64,000 bases of DNA, from contig JACKEA010000004.1 in assembly GCA_020633235.1 (NCBI GenBank), positions 496,001 to 560,000 of the forward strand. The letters are read 5' to 3'. Positions 8,411-18,046 of the stretch are shown in pieces. This DNA comes from Polyangiaceae bacterium (GTDB lineage Bacteria; Myxococcota_A; Polyangia; Polyangiales; Polyangiaceae). Positions within the stretch are counted from its first letter, which is position 1. Each line of letters opens with the position of its first letter. The notes under the pieces are model-generated. The model had not been told where the DNA came from. It was given only the letters and a program-made list of their open reading frames with translations, and did no database searches. A program made the translations under genes and the position numbers.

Positions 8411-9163
8411 TCACTGAAGCTTCACGGGGCGGCCAGCGGTGGGCGTCTCCGTGAGGAGCACGATGCTGGTCAGCGGCTTGCCTTCGAGCTTCTGCGTGGA
8501 CGCCGCGAGATCGTAGGCCAGACCCCACTCGATGCCATCCGCGGCGGAAACGAAGAAGATGCTCGATTGCTTGCACGCCTTCGCGTAGCGCTCGATGGTC
8601 TCGCCCGTCATGGTCAGATCGGGACCGGCGAAGCCCTTGGCGCGCTTGCTGGCGGTGCCCCCGGACAGCTTCCAGATGGCGGTGCCGCGATCGTCGAGCA
8701 CCATGCCGACGACGGAGCAGGGCGCAGCTTCCGGAACCGAGCGTTGAGGCGTAAAGGGCAACTCCTTCGGATACTCCTCGCGGGTGTCGGTCTTGATGAG
8801 GATCTTGGTGGCACCGATGTCCGCGAGCTCCTGCACCATGGTCACGACCCAGGACATCTTCGCCTTGCGCACGATGGAGAGCGTGGCCTCCTTGCCGTCG
8901 TAGGCGGCCTTGTTGTCCTGGAGCTCTTTCTCGAGCTTGCTCTTGCCCTCCGGCTTGTCGAGCAAGATGCGCGTGAAGCCGACCTTGGGACCCATGTCGT
9001 CGATGGCCAGCTCCGGGGGACCCTTGGGCTTCGGAACCTCGGTGATGGGCGGCGGCTCCTTCGTTTCCTTGGGTGGTGGATCGAAGGGATTCTTTTGCGG
9101 CTTGTCGTCGCAGCCGAAGGCTACGAGAGCCACACCGACGAGGACCGGGATGGAAAGGCGCAT
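8411..9163 (-). CDS. Lipoprotein with ExbD/TolR-like periplasmic fold
   Basis: A 250-aa predicted lipoprotein (signal IPVLVGVALVAFGC) with a Pro/Lys-rich linker. Residues about 55-125 resemble the periplasmic domain of ExbD/TolR: a short strand, then KLEKELQDNKAAYDGKEATL, then a strand, helix (VVTMVQELADIG) and strand (ATKILIKTDT). Unlike true ExbD it has no N-terminal transmembrane helix with the proton-relay Asp, so it is not an ordinary motor subunit. The C-terminal half is unassigned. The ExbD resemblance is inferred from pattern only. Confidence 0.7.
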   Translation of the reverse strand: MRLSIPVLVGVALVAFGCDDKPQKNPFDPPPKETKEPPPITEVPKPKGPPELAIDDMGPKVGFTRILLDKPEGKSKLEKELQDNKAAYDGKEATLSIVRKAKMSWVVTMVQELADIGATKILIKTDTREEYPKELPFTPQRSVPEAAPCSVVGMVLDDRGTAIWKLSGGTASKRAKGFAGPDLTMTGETIERYAKACKQSSIFFVSAADGIEWGLAYDLAASTQKLEGKPLTSIVLLTETPTAGRPVKLQ

Positions 9164-9203
9164 CGCGAGGATTTCAAGCGGCGCGCGCCCGAGGGGTCAA
9201 GTG

Positions 9204-10013
9204 TTAGCGCAGGTCGTTGCAGAGGGGCTCGGTGGGGCCGAGCGGTAGGTCGTTCACACAAATACCGGAGCTTGCGCCCTGGGCGATGGAGCACAGACCG
9301 CTCTGACAGCCGCTACTATCGGTACAGGATTCCGAGTTTCCGGCCTTTGTCTGGCAGGTTTCGGTGCCGCTGAGGCCGAGGCACTGCAGATCTTGCGCGC
9401 AGGGCTTGTCGGCACCGCAGGAGGCGCCCACGGCGGCCCGCGTCAGACAGTTGTTGCCGTCGCAATAGTGCGTGTCGGGACACACCACATTGGCGTCGGA
9501 GCAGGGGTCGCCGCCGCTGGCCATGACTGGGATTTGGCAGCTGCCCTGGGTTTCTCCGGGGCGGATGATGCAGTCGTAGCCCGAGAGGGTGTCGCAATCC
9601 GAGCGCTGGGAGCAGGTTTCGCCTTCGCCAGAAGGTCCGTTGCTGAGCACGTTGCAGGGCGCCGCGAAGTTGCGGACCACCAAGACCTCTGCCGCCGTGA
9701 GCTTGGCGTCCGAGTAAGCCTTCTTGACGGCTTCCACGCAGGCCTTGGCGTTGTCCCCGTCCGACGTGTAGTTGGCCGGCAGCGCCGAGAGGCAAAAGGC
9801 CGACTGCGCGTCCACACAAGCGGCGGTGTCCGTTCCGCCCCCGGAGCACTGGCCAACAACGGTCTTGTTGCAGGCGGCTTTGGCCCACAGCGTGCAGAAC
9901 TCGGCTTCCGTCGCGTAGGGGTCCTTTGCTGCGGTGCCGGACTTCTTGCTGGAGCAGGCGGTGGCGGCGGCAAAAAGCAGGAGGAAGGGCAGGGTTCGAT
10001 GGATCAAGGCCAT
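9204..10013 (-). CDS. Cys-rich secreted lipoprotein
   Basis: A 269-aa lipoprotein with signal LLLFAAATAC and about 25 cysteines after it. The repeated short motifs CSQRSDCDTLSGYDC, CPDTHYCDGNNC, CAQDLQC and CTDSSGCQSGLC are small disulfide-bonded repeats of the type abundant in myxobacterial surface proteins of unknown role. An extracytoplasmic, disulfide-stabilised location is expected. It is divergent from the CPBP protease gene across a 78-bp gap. No catalytic motif is visible. Confidence 0.82.
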   Translation of the reverse strand: MALIHRTLPFLLLFAAATACSSKKSGTAAKDPYATEAEFCTLWAKAACNKTVVGQCSGGGTDTAACVDAQSAFCLSALPANYTSDGDNAKACVEAVKKAYSDAKLTAAEVLVVRNFAAPCNVLSNGPSGEGETCSQRSDCDTLSGYDCIIRPGETQGSCQIPVMASGGDPCSDANVVCPDTHYCDGNNCLTRAAVGASCGADKPCAQDLQCLGLSGTETCQTKAGNSESCTDSSGCQSGLCSIAQGASSGICVNDLPLGPTEPLCNDLR

Positions 10014-10091
10014 GGCTTCGACGTTGGACGATAGCTCAGGCCACCCTATTCGGCGACAAACCTACCGTGATGGTACGCTCGTGAAAGCACC

Positions 10092-10964
10092 GTGAGCTCA
10101 CCGAGCGTTCTCCCCACGCGTGGGCGGATTCCGTCCCCGCTGCACGCTTTCCTGGCGTGGCTCACGGCGGCCTTCGCGTTGGTGGTTGCCAGCTTGTCGA
10201 TGGCAGCGGCGGCAGCGGCCTCGGTGGCGGCTCGAGGTGGCGATCCCGTGAAGGTGCTGGGCGACCCGCAGCGCTCGCCGCTGGTCGCCGAGCCGCTGTG
10301 GATTGCTCTCGGCACCCTCGCCAACGAGCTGGCGACCCTGACGGCGGTCGGGATCTGGTGGCTGTGGCTCCGGCCCCCGCGCCGCGCGGTGCTGCCGCTT
10401 TCTACGCCGAGCGCGGGTGGGCTCTTGGGCGCGCTCCTGGTGGTGTTCGGCCTCGCGCCCTTGGCGGAGGTCGCGGGTGAGCTCGTGCATCGCGTGGTGC
10501 AGAACGACATCACGGCTTCCAAGGTCGTCATCGCCGCGGCGCGGGGGTCCACGCCCGGACAGTTCGCATTGATCTTGGTGTGCCTCGCGCTGTTGCCGGC
10601 GATCGCGGAGGAGATCCTGTTTCGTGGCTTTTTGACCTCCGCCTTCGAAAAGCGCTTCTGGGTCGCAGTGCTCGTTCCCAGCGTGCTGTTCGGCATCTTC
10701 CATTTGGAGCCGACGCAGGCTGCGGGGACCGTGCTGCTGGGTGTGGGGTTTGCGCTGGCTCGTCTGTGCACGGGCTCCCTGATCACCAGCATGCTGGCCC
10801 ACGGCATCTACAACGGAGCCGTGCTGGTGGCGCTGCGCTACGCGGACGTGGTCGTGGATCGTCAGATCGAGCCTTTGCCCGTGTTGTTCGGCCTCGTGCT
10901 GTTCGGTCTGGGATTGACCGTTCTCCTGCGCCAGCGTCGCGCGTCAGCTGCCGAGCCAGGGTAA
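10092..10964 (+). CDS. CPBP-family intramembrane glutamic endopeptidase
   Basis: A 290-aa polytopic membrane protein of the CPBP/Abi (Rce1-like) family, which cleaves prenylated or membrane substrates within the bilayer. The three catalytic motifs are present: AEEILFRG (EExxxR), FGIFHLE (FxxxH) and LAHGIYNGAVL (HxxxN). At least six hydrophobic segments surround them. The start is taken as GTG at 10092, though no strong Shine-Dalgarno is seen. The 3' end overlaps the convergent HupE-like gene by 21 bp. Confidence 0.88.
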   Translation: MSSPSVLPTRGRIPSPLHAFLAWLTAAFALVVASLSMAAAAAASVAARGGDPVKVLGDPQRSPLVAEPLWIALGTLANELATLTAVGIWWLWLRPPRRAVLPLSTPSAGGLLGALLVVFGLAPLAEVAGELVHRVVQNDITASKVVIAAARGSTPGQFALILVCLALLPAIAEEILFRGFLTSAFEKRFWVAVLVPSVLFGIFHLEPTQAAGTVLLGVGFALARLCTGSLITSMLAHGIYNGAVLVALRYADVVVDRQIEPLPVLFGLVLFGLGLTVLLRQRRASAAEPG

Positions 10965-12029
10965 GAAGCTGGCTCCCGTCGCGCGCTTCACGAACCAGAT
11001 GGCGGCGACGATGGCCACGGCCGCTGATATTGGTACCAATACCGCGCGCTCGTACCATTTGCGGCGCGCGGCCAGGGCGAGCAGCGGGAACACGACGGTG
11101 ACGATACAGAGCTGGGCGAGCTCGATGCCGACGTTGAAGGAGAGCAGCGCCCACACGGCGCCTCGCCGTGGGAGCTCCGTTTCGGCGAGCACGGTCGCGA
11201 AGCCGAAGCCGTGGACAAGACCGAACAGTGCGGCCGTGAGGGTGCGGAAGCGGGCGTCGCGCCGGACGAGGTTCTCGATGCCCACCACGACGATGGACAG
11301 GGCGATGATGCTCTCGGTGATGCGCGGGTCCATGCGCACCCAGCCGAGGCCGGCGGCGATGAGCGTGACGGAATGCCCCAGGGTGAAGCCGGTGACGATG
11401 CCGGCCATGCTGCGATAGCCGCGGGCGACGGAGCGCTGCCGGCACACCAGCGCCGCGGCCACCAGCAGGGCGATCACGAACAGCACGTGGTCGACTCCGG
11501 AGAATACGTGGAGCATGCCGAGCTTCACGAAGGAGCCGAGCACGGAGGTCATGCGTGGGGGCGTGCCGATGGCGCGCTCCTCGGCACCGATGCGAAAGAC
11601 CCAGGCGGCGCCGTCGATGGCGCACACGCTCTCGCTCGCCGGATCCACGTCGAGGCGCCAGCTGTTGCGCAGCGTGACCGGCCCCGCTGGGCACGCGAAG
11701 TGAAGCTCGGCGGCGACCGCGGGCTCGCCCTCGCGGCTGACGATCTGGTAACTGCCGGGCTCGACCTGGCACGCACCGCCGGGGGTGCGAGCCTGCACGC
11801 GATCCTCCAGCTGCTGGAACAGCCGCGGCCGCGCCATTCGGAGCTCCTCTGCGCTGGGCGTGCGCGACGAAAGGCCCAGGCTCGGCACCAGGTGCGCCGC
11901 CGTGGTCTCCACCGTGACGTCCACGCCGCCGGGGACCGTGCGCACGGTGCAATAGCTCCTGCCGAGCTGGTGCCCCAAGGCTGTGCTCGACCAAAGGATG
12001 ACGAGCAACGCAACGAGCGTGCGGAGCAT
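10944..12029 (-). CDS. HupE/UreJ_2-type membrane protein
   Basis: A 361-aa protein with a cleavable signal (residues 1-19), an extracytoplasmic domain of about 160 residues with paired cysteines, and then 6-7 membrane helices. Family hallmarks are LHVFSGVDHVLFVIALLV, GFTLGHSVTLIAAGLG and LFGLVHGFGFATVLAE, where the histidines suggest metal (nickel/cobalt) handling. HupE/UreJ proteins are thought to transport or sense nickel, but members with this large N-terminal domain are uncharacterised. The gene lies directly downstream of the histidine kinase with no gap between stop and start, suggesting co-expression. Confidence 0.85.
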   Translation of the reverse strand: MLRTLVALLVILWSSTALGHQLGRSYCTVRTVPGGVDVTVETTAAHLVPSLGLSSRTPSAEELRMARPRLFQQLEDRVQARTPGGACQVEPGSYQIVSREGEPAVAAELHFACPAGPVTLRNSWRLDVDPASESVCAIDGAAWVFRIGAEERAIGTPPRMTSVLGSFVKLGMLHVFSGVDHVLFVIALLVAAALVCRQRSVARGYRSMAGIVTGFTLGHSVTLIAAGLGWVRMDPRITESIIALSIVVVGIENLVRRDARFRTLTAALFGLVHGFGFATVLAETELPRRGAVWALLSFNVGIELAQLCIVTVVFPLLALAARRKWYERAVLVPISAAVAIVAAIWFVKRATGASFLPWLGS

Positions 12030-12986
12030 CTAGTCGGCTTTGCGTCTGGCGTGCCGCGTGCGGAGTGCCACTTCGAAGCGCGCGCCGCGGCCGTCTTCTG
12101 GCCTTGCGAGGGTCAGGTTGCCGTCGCTTCGGTCCAGCAGGCGCCGCGATACCGCGAGCCCTACTCCGCTGCCACGGCTCGCCTTGGTGCTGAATAGCGG
12201 CTCGAATACGCGCTCAGTGAGGTCTCGAGGCACACCCGGGCCGTCGTCTTCCACGCTCAGGGCGATGGGGCTGTCGGCGCCGTGCACCTGGAGCCGCACG
12301 TGCCCTCGGGCGTCCGTGGCGTCGACTGCATTGGTGAGCAGATTCAGGATGACCTGCTCCAGATCGCGGCGGTCAGCCAGGGCTTCCACGGGTTCTGCGC
12401 GCAACTCGATCTTGCACTGGTGCCTCCTTCGCACGAGCCCAACGAGCTGGACGCAGTCGCGAGCGAGCTCGTCCAAGGCGAACCAGGTTTCATCTCGAGG
12501 ACTGTCCGTCCGGGTGGCTCGCTGCATCAAGTCACGGCTGAGCGTGTCGAGACGCTGTATCGCGTGCGAGAGGTCCTCGAGGGACTCGCGTTGCTCATTG
12601 GAGGTCGTCGTGGTTAGCAGCAGATCGACGTTCAAACGCATCGCGCCCACCATGTTCTTCATTTCGTGAGCCAGCGCCGACGCGATCTCGGCCACGTTGG
12701 TCGCATAGTGCGCTCGCGCCGTCTCCCCCTCGACCGCCGCGAGCTCTCGCTCGATGCTCACCAGGCGCCGCAGGTGATGGCGCATGGCGACGAACAGCAG
12801 CAGCGCCGTGACCAGGACGAAGCCGAGGCCCTTTGTGATCTCGGTCGCCGTCTGAGTCTCGGGATTGGGCGCGACATCGCCGGCCCAGGCACTGCTGAGC
12901 ACGATGTACGCGCCGCTCGCCACGGCATATCCGATCGCCACCACGGCGGCCCGCGCCGCAACTCCCAGGGTCTTTTTCGTCCCCAC
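12030..12986 (-). CDS. Two-TM sensor histidine kinase (orphan)
   Basis: A 318-aa histidine kinase. Transmembrane helices lie at about 13-34 and 54-68 with a very short outside loop (about 20 aa), so it probably senses in or near the membrane. The H-box ALAHEMKNMVGAMR places the phospho-acceptor at His107. The ATPase domain has an N-box (NLLTNAVDAT), G1 (VEDDGPGVP) and G2 (GSGVGLAVS). No response regulator is adjacent, so the partner must be elsewhere. It is divergent from the esterase gene (22 bp between starts). Confidence 0.9.
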   Translation of the reverse strand: MGTKKTLGVAARAAVVAIGYAVASGAYIVLSSAWAGDVAPNPETQTATEITKGLGFVLVTALLLFVAMRHHLRRLVSIERELAAVEGETARAHYATNVAEIASALAHEMKNMVGAMRLNVDLLLTTTTSNEQRESLEDLSHAIQRLDTLSRDLMQRATRTDSPRDETWFALDELARDCVQLVGLVRRRHQCKIELRAEPVEALADRRDLEQVILNLLTNAVDATDARGHVRLQVHGADSPIALSVEDDGPGVPRDLTERVFEPLFSTKASRGSGVGLAVSRRLLDRSDGNLTLARPEDGRGARFEVALRTRHARRKAD

Positions 12987-13008
12987 GGTCGGGAAACTAC
13001 ATCAGTCT

Positions 13009-13884
13009 ATGGGGGTGCTGCGTCGAGATTTCCTGCTGGGGGTTGCGCTGTCCACCGCTGCCGCGCCGGCGCGGGGAGACGACGAACCGCTCGTCGAGCA
13101 CGACCTCGTGCTCGACGGGAAGTACGCGCGCCGGGCGCGCGTGTACCTGCCGCGGCGGCCGGCGAAGACCGGCACTTGGCCGCTGCTCGTGCTGCTTCAC
13201 GGCCTGGGCGAGACCGGCAATGAGCAGCTCGGGATCCGCGCCTGGGGAGAGCTCTACGGCTTGAAGTCCGCGTATGGGCGCCTCGTACATCCACCCATCT
13301 CCAAGACCCTGCCCAAGCGCTCCTACCTCACCGACGAGCATCTCGCGCGGCTGAACGCATCCCTGTCCAAGCGGCCGTTCCAGGACGTGGCCGTCGCCTG
13401 CCCGGTGACGCCGAACCCCTACAAGCTGCAGCCGGCGGCGCGGACCTTGGATGAGTACGCGGAATGGCTCGAGCACGCGCTCTTGCCTGCGGTTCGCAAG
13501 CTCGGGCCCATCACCGCGGAACCGCGCAGGACCGGCCTCGACGGCTGTTCCCTCGGCGGCTACGTGGGCGTCGAGGTGTTTCTGCGCAAGCCGCAGCTGT
13601 TCGGCTCCTTCGGTGGCGTGCAGTCGGCGTTCGGCGTGCCGATGGCACTGCAGTACGCCGAGCGCATGGCGCAGGCCATCCGTCGCGTGGGCCCGCGGGC
13701 GGTTCGCGTGGGAAGTTCCACGGAGGATCCGTACCGCCGCGCGAACGAAGCGCTGTCCCAGCGCCTGACGGAGCTCCAGGTGCCGCACGTGCTCAGCGTG
13801 CTACCCGGCCCCCATAATCAGCCGTGGCTGCGCGAGGTCGGCACGCTCGACATGCTCCTGTGGCACGCGCGGCAGCTCCGTTAG
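13009..13884 (+). CDS. Exported alpha/beta-hydrolase (esterase-like)
   Basis: A 291-aa hydrolase. The N-terminus MGVLRRDFLLGVALS has a twin-arginine-like signal followed by AAPARGDDE. LLHGLGETG marks the oxyanion region, GCSLGGYVG near residue 179 holds the nucleophile Ser, and LPGPHNQPWL near 268 the likely catalytic His. This resembles secreted esterases of the PHB-depolymerase/feruloyl-esterase group; the substrate is unknown. The ATG at 13009 is chosen because it directly precedes the signal. Its TAG stop overlaps the TAA stop of the convergent RND pump gene (13881-13884). Confidence 0.82.
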   Translation: MGVLRRDFLLGVALSTAAAPARGDDEPLVEHDLVLDGKYARRARVYLPRRPAKTGTWPLLVLLHGLGETGNEQLGIRAWGELYGLKSAYGRLVHPPISKTLPKRSYLTDEHLARLNASLSKRPFQDVAVACPVTPNPYKLQPAARTLDEYAEWLEHALLPAVRKLGPITAEPRRTGLDGCSLGGYVGVEVFLRKPQLFGSFGGVQSAFGVPMALQYAERMAQAIRRVGPRAVRVGSSTEDPYRRANEALSQRLTELQVPHVLSVLPGPHNQPWLREVGTLDMLLWHARQLR

Positions 13885-16800
13885 GTTTCCACCCGCCCGC
13901 CGAAGCGGACGTAGAGCGCGGGGAGCGCCAGCAGCGTCACCAGGGACGCCGTCACCAGGCCGCCGATCACGACCGTTGCCAGGGGGCGCTGGACCTCTGC
14001 GCCAGTGCCCGTGGCCAGCGCCATGGGGACGAAGCCGAGGGCGGCGACGAGGGCCGTTGCCATGACCGGACGGACGCGGTCCTTGGCGGCGTTCAGCACC
14101 GCCGCTCGCGTCTCTTCTCCTTGTTGTTGGCGATTTTGGACCGACGCCAAGAGCACCACGCCGTTCAGGGTGGCCACGCCGAACAGCGCCAAGAATCCGA
14201 CCGCGGCGCTGATGGAGAGATCGAGCCCACGGAGCGACAGCGCGAAGAAGCCGCCGGTGGCCGCCGCCGGGACGTTCACGAAGATGAGCAGCGCCGGGCG
14301 AATCGAGCCGAACGCCAAGTACAGCAGCACCAGGATCACCGCCAAGGTGAGCGGCACCACGATGGCCAGCCGGGCGCCAGCGCGCGCCAGGTTCTCGTAC
14401 TCGCCGCCGTACTCGACGTAGTAGCCCGGTGGCATCTTTACCTGGGCGATGCGGGCTTGGAGCTCGTGGACGAAGCTCGCCAGGTCGCGGCCGCGAACGT
14501 TGGCTTCCAGCAGCACGCGCCGGCGTCCTTGCTCTCGGCTCACCTGCGCTGGTCCGTCGCTCGTGGACACCCGCACCACGTCGCCCAGCCGCACCCATCG
14601 CCCGTCCGACAGCGGGATGCGCGCAGCCTGAATCGGGCCGTCGTCCGCGACCGGGGGCTGGGACATTCGCAGCATCACGTCGAAGCGCCGCTGTCCGTCG
14701 ATGAGCCGCCCCACGGGGCGCCCCACTCGGAGCGCCTGCACCCACTCGAGAAGCTCCGGAGAGCGGACGCCGAGCCGTCCCAGGGCCTGTGTGTCCGGCT
14801 GCAGGGTGAGCATGGAGAGGCCACTCATCGGTTCGATGCGCACGTCCGCGGCGCCGGGGGTGGAGGAGATCACCCGCGACACCTGCTGCGCCAGGCGTTT
14901 CAGCGTGGGCAGGTCGTCGCCGAAGATCTTCACACCGACGTCCGCCTTCACGCCGCCGATCAGCTCCTGCACGCGCATCTCGATGGGCTGTGTGAACCCG
15001 AAGGCGGACCCGGGCAGGGCCTTCGAGAGCTCCGGTTCGAACGCCGCGGCGAAGCCGGAAGCGTCCTTCGCGGTGGTCCACTCCGAGCGAGGCTTCAGGA
15101 TCACGAACACGTCGCTCTGCTCCGGCCCCATCACGTCCGTCGCCACGTCCGGGCTGCCCGTGCGGGACACGACGCGTACCACCTCGGGGAACTTCTCGAG
15201 AGCCTTCTCGACCGCCGTCGTCCCCCGAGCCGCCTCGTTGATGGATACGCTGGGGGGCCGCGTCACCTGAATTGCGACGTCGCCTTCTTCCAGTCGTGGC
15301 ACGAACTCCGCGCCGCTGGTGACGGCGACCAACGCGCCCGCCGTCACCAGGGCGGTGACGCCGCCGGCCGCTAGCTTCCAGCGATTCACCAGCGCGTGGA
15401 GCACGGGGGCGTAGGCTCGTTGCATCCAACGCACCAAGCGAGGCTCTTCGTGGCTCGCCTTGGTCAGCACCAGGCCTCCCACCGCCGGCACCCAGGTGAA
15501 GGTGAGCACCAGGGCCGTGCCCAAGGCAAACAGCACCGTGAGGGCCATGGGGCGGAACATCTTGCCCTCCATGCCCTCGAGCAACAGCACGGGGACGTAC
15601 ACGATGGCGATGATCAACACGGCCATCGTGACGGCGCGTCCCATCTCTCCGGCCACGCGTCCCATGGCCTGTTTGCCCGTGAGCTCCCGGGCGGCCATGG
15701 CCGCCAGTGCTCCTTCCACCACCACTACGGAGCCATCCACCACCAAGCCGAAGTCGATGGCGCCCAGACTGAGCAAGTTCCCGCTCACGCCGAACCAGTT
15801 CATCAGCGTGAACGCGCCCAGCATGCTGAGCGGGATCACCGACGCCACGAGCAGCCCCGCCCGTAGATTGCCGAGCATGAGCAAGAGCACGATGGCCACG
15901 ATCACGCCGCCTTCGAGCAGGTTCTTGCGTACGGTGTGGAGCACCTCGTCGACGAACGACGCGCGATCGTAGAACGGCTCGATCACGACGCCTTCGGGCA
16001 AGCTCTTCTCGATCTCCGCCAGGCGCTCCTTCACTCGGCTGACCACGTCGTGGGCGTTCCCGCCGGCGATCATCTGCACCATGGTGTAGACCGTCTCGCC
16101 CTGGCCGTCCGCGGTGGCAGCGGCGAAGCGCGGCGCGGAACCGTCCACCACGTCCGCCACGTCCTTCACCAGCACCACTCGCGTCACCCCTTGGCCGCTG
16201 CGCGTGGTCACGACCTGTTGCCCGACGTCTTCGGGTTCGTGGTACGCGGCCTGCGCGCGCACGAAGGTGCCCTCTTCGCTCCGCTCGATGAACCCCGCGC
16301 TCACGTTCTCGCCGGCACCCAGCACGGCCTCTTCCACCATCACCGGCGTGACGCCTGCGCTCAGGAGCTCCTTCTCCCGCAGGCGCACTTCCACCTGCCG
16401 CGTGTCGCCGCCCCAGGAGTTCACCTCCACCACGCCGGGGACCGAGCGCAGGCGATAGGCCACGTCCCAGTCGAGCAGTGTGCGCGCTTCGCGGAGCGTG
16501 TGCCCCGGCCAACGCAGCGTGAAGTGATACACCTCGCCCAAGCTGGTGGTCAGGGGGCCGAGCTGAGGCCGCCCGGCGCTCGGCGGGATGGCTTCCCGCG
16601 CCGTCGGCAACCGCTGGGCGACGAGCTGGCGCGCGTGCGCCAGGTCCATGCTGTCTTCGAACACCAGTGTCACGGCGCTCACGCCGGAGCGGGACACCGA
16701 GCGAATCCGCGACACGTGAGGAATGCCGGTCATCGCCAGCTCCACCGGCTGCGTCACCAAGCGCTCCACCTCCACCGGTGAGAGCCCGGGCGCGCTGGTG

Positions 16801-16949
16801 AGCACCTGGACCTGCACGTTGGTCAGATCCGGCACGGCGTCTATGGGCAGGTCGCGGTAGCTGCGCACGCCCACGATCACGAGGGCCAGCGTGCCCAGCA
16901 CCGTGAGCAGCGGGTACTTGATGACGAGGCGAGCGAGATTGCCGATCAT
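13881..16949 (-). CDS. czcA: CzcA/CusA-type heavy-metal efflux RND pump
   Basis: The 1022-aa inner-membrane proton-driven pump of a tripartite metal exporter. It begins MIGNLARLVIKYP and includes the HME-RND signature SVSRSGVSAVTLVFED. The TM4 motif AIDFGLVVDGSVVVVEG, near residues 396-412, carries the proton-relay Asp pair expected for divalent or monovalent cation pumps. Twelve membrane helices and two large periplasmic loops are apparent. The start ATG overlaps the TGA of the upstream fusion-protein gene (TGATG), giving translational coupling. The exact metal (Zn/Co/Cd or Cu/Ag) cannot be settled by eye. Confidence 0.93.
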   Translation of the reverse strand: MIGNLARLVIKYPLLTVLGTLALVIVGVRSYRDLPIDAVPDLTNVQVQVLTSAPGLSPVEVERLVTQPVELAMTGIPHVSRIRSVSRSGVSAVTLVFEDSMDLAHARQLVAQRLPTAREAIPPSAGRPQLGPLTTSLGEVYHFTLRWPGHTLREARTLLDWDVAYRLRSVPGVVEVNSWGGDTRQVEVRLREKELLSAGVTPVMVEEAVLGAGENVSAGFIERSEEGTFVRAQAAYHEPEDVGQQVVTTRSGQGVTRVVLVKDVADVVDGSAPRFAAATADGQGETVYTMVQMIAGGNAHDVVSRVKERLAEIEKSLPEGVVIEPFYDRASFVDEVLHTVRKNLLEGGVIVAIVLLLMLGNLRAGLLVASVIPLSMLGAFTLMNWFGVSGNLLSLGAIDFGLVVDGSVVVVEGALAAMAARELTGKQAMGRVAGEMGRAVTMAVLIIAIVYVPVLLLEGMEGKMFRPMALTVLFALGTALVLTFTWVPAVGGLVLTKASHEEPRLVRWMQRAYAPVLHALVNRWKLAAGGVTALVTAGALVAVTSGAEFVPRLEEGDVAIQVTRPPSVSINEAARGTTAVEKALEKFPEVVRVVSRTGSPDVATDVMGPEQSDVFVILKPRSEWTTAKDASGFAAAFEPELSKALPGSAFGFTQPIEMRVQELIGGVKADVGVKIFGDDLPTLKRLAQQVSRVISSTPGAADVRIEPMSGLSMLTLQPDTQALGRLGVRSPELLEWVQALRVGRPVGRLIDGQRRFDVMLRMSQPPVADDGPIQAARIPLSDGRWVRLGDVVRVSTSDGPAQVSREQGRRRVLLEANVRGRDLASFVHELQARIAQVKMPPGYYVEYGGEYENLARAGARLAIVVPLTLAVILVLLYLAFGSIRPALLIFVNVPAAATGGFFALSLRGLDLSISAAVGFLALFGVATLNGVVLLASVQNRQQQGEETRAAVLNAAKDRVRPVMATALVAALGFVPMALATGTGAEVQRPLATVVIGGLVTASLVTLLALPALYVRFGGRVET

Positions 16950-18046
16950 CACTCGAGCTCCGCGCGCAGGAGCTCTCCCTTGAGCAGCAGCGCGCCTCGG
17001 ATCACCACGGTGGCGTCCGGCTTCACTCCGTCGTCCAGGTACACCCGAGGCCCCGCGTAGCGAGCGACCCGCACGGCGTGCGCTCGGAACCCATCGCCCT
17101 CCTTCACGAATACCGTCGGGACGTCGTCGACGCTCACCACGGCGTCTCGTGGCACGCTGACCAGCTTCTTGTCGTCGGCGCCGTCTCGCTCGATGGCCAC
17201 GTCCACGAACGCGCCCTCGATCAGCTCCGGGCACTCACCCGGCTTGATCCGAAACGGGACCGTGCGCGTGGACGGATTCACGCTCGGCGCGTGGGCGCCC
17301 ACCACGCCGCTGCAGGCGCCGCCGCCGGTCGCCGGGGTCAGCGTCGCGCTCACGCCTTCGCGCACCGCGCTGGCGTCCGCCTCGGCGACGTCTGCGCGGA
17401 CCTCGAGGCGAGTGGTGTCCACCACGCGAAACATCGCGGCCGTCGCTTCCACGGGGGCCCCCACGGCGCCGTCCACCATCACGACGCTGCCGGCGATCGG
17501 CGCCTTCAGCACCAGCCGCGCCCCGTGCGCCGCCCCGTAGCTCGAAAGCAGCGTGCGCGCGGCGCTCTCGTCCGCCTTGGCCGTGCTCACGGCGCTCTGG
17601 GCATCGGACAGCGCGCGCTCGCTCGTGGCCTTCTCCGCGATCAGCGCCTTTTCCTGCGCGAGCACGCGCTCGGCGTGGACGCGTCGCGCCCGTGCTCGTG
17701 CCAGATCCGATGCCACGCGGGCGACCTCGCCGGCCTCCAGTACCGCGAGAGTGTCGCCCTTCTTCACGACGTCACCGCGGCGGACCGACAAACTCTTGAT
17801 GCGAGCGGTGATCGGCGAAGTCACCTCCGCCATGGCGTCCGGCGGCGCTTCCACCTGTCCCGTTGCCATCAGTACGTCTCGCACGGGGCGAAGCGCCGCC
17901 TTGTCCGTTGCGATGCGACCGGACGTGATGAGCGACGAGTCCACGCGGACCACGCGGGTTGCCTCCGCAGCGGGAGCATTGGCTTCTGGGGCCGGCTCGC
18001 CGCGGGAGCACGCGGTCAGGGCCAGCACGATGATCATCCATCTCAT
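16949..18046 (-). CDS. RND efflux periplasmic adaptor (CzcB-like lipoprotein)
   Basis: A 365-aa membrane-fusion protein joining the pump to the outer-membrane channel. Signal WMIIVLALTAC gives a lipid anchor. A biotinyl-lipoyl half (SPITARIKSLSVRRGDVV), an Ala/Arg/Glu-rich helical hairpin (ARARRVHAERVLAQEKAL), the second lipoyl half (LVLKAPIAGSVVMVDGAVG) and beta-barrel domains follow. Its ATG overlaps the stop of the upstream TolC-type gene by 4 nt (ATGA). It lacks the His-rich N-terminal metal-binding stretch of some CzcB proteins. Confidence 0.9.
   Translation of the reverse strand: MRWMIIVLALTACSRGEPAPEANAPAAEATRVVRVDSSLITSGRIATDKAALRPVRDVLMATGQVEAPPDAMAEVTSPITARIKSLSVRRGDVVKKGDTLAVLEAGEVARVASDLARARARRVHAERVLAQEKALIAEKATSERALSDAQSAVSTAKADESAARTLLSSYGAAHGARLVLKAPIAGSVVMVDGAVGAPVEATAAMFRVVDTTRLEVRADVAEADASAVREGVSATLTPATGGGACSGVVGAHAPSVNPSTRTVPFRIKPGECPELIEGAFVDVAIERDGADDKKLVSVPRDAVVSVDDVPTVFVKEGDGFRAHAVRVARYAGPRVYLDDGVKPDATVVIRGALLLKGELLRAELE

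Noticed and set aside
13801..16512. 903-aa reverse open frame inside the czcA gene
   Set aside because: Out of frame with the clear CzcA protein; the translation is Arg/Gly/Ala low complexity.
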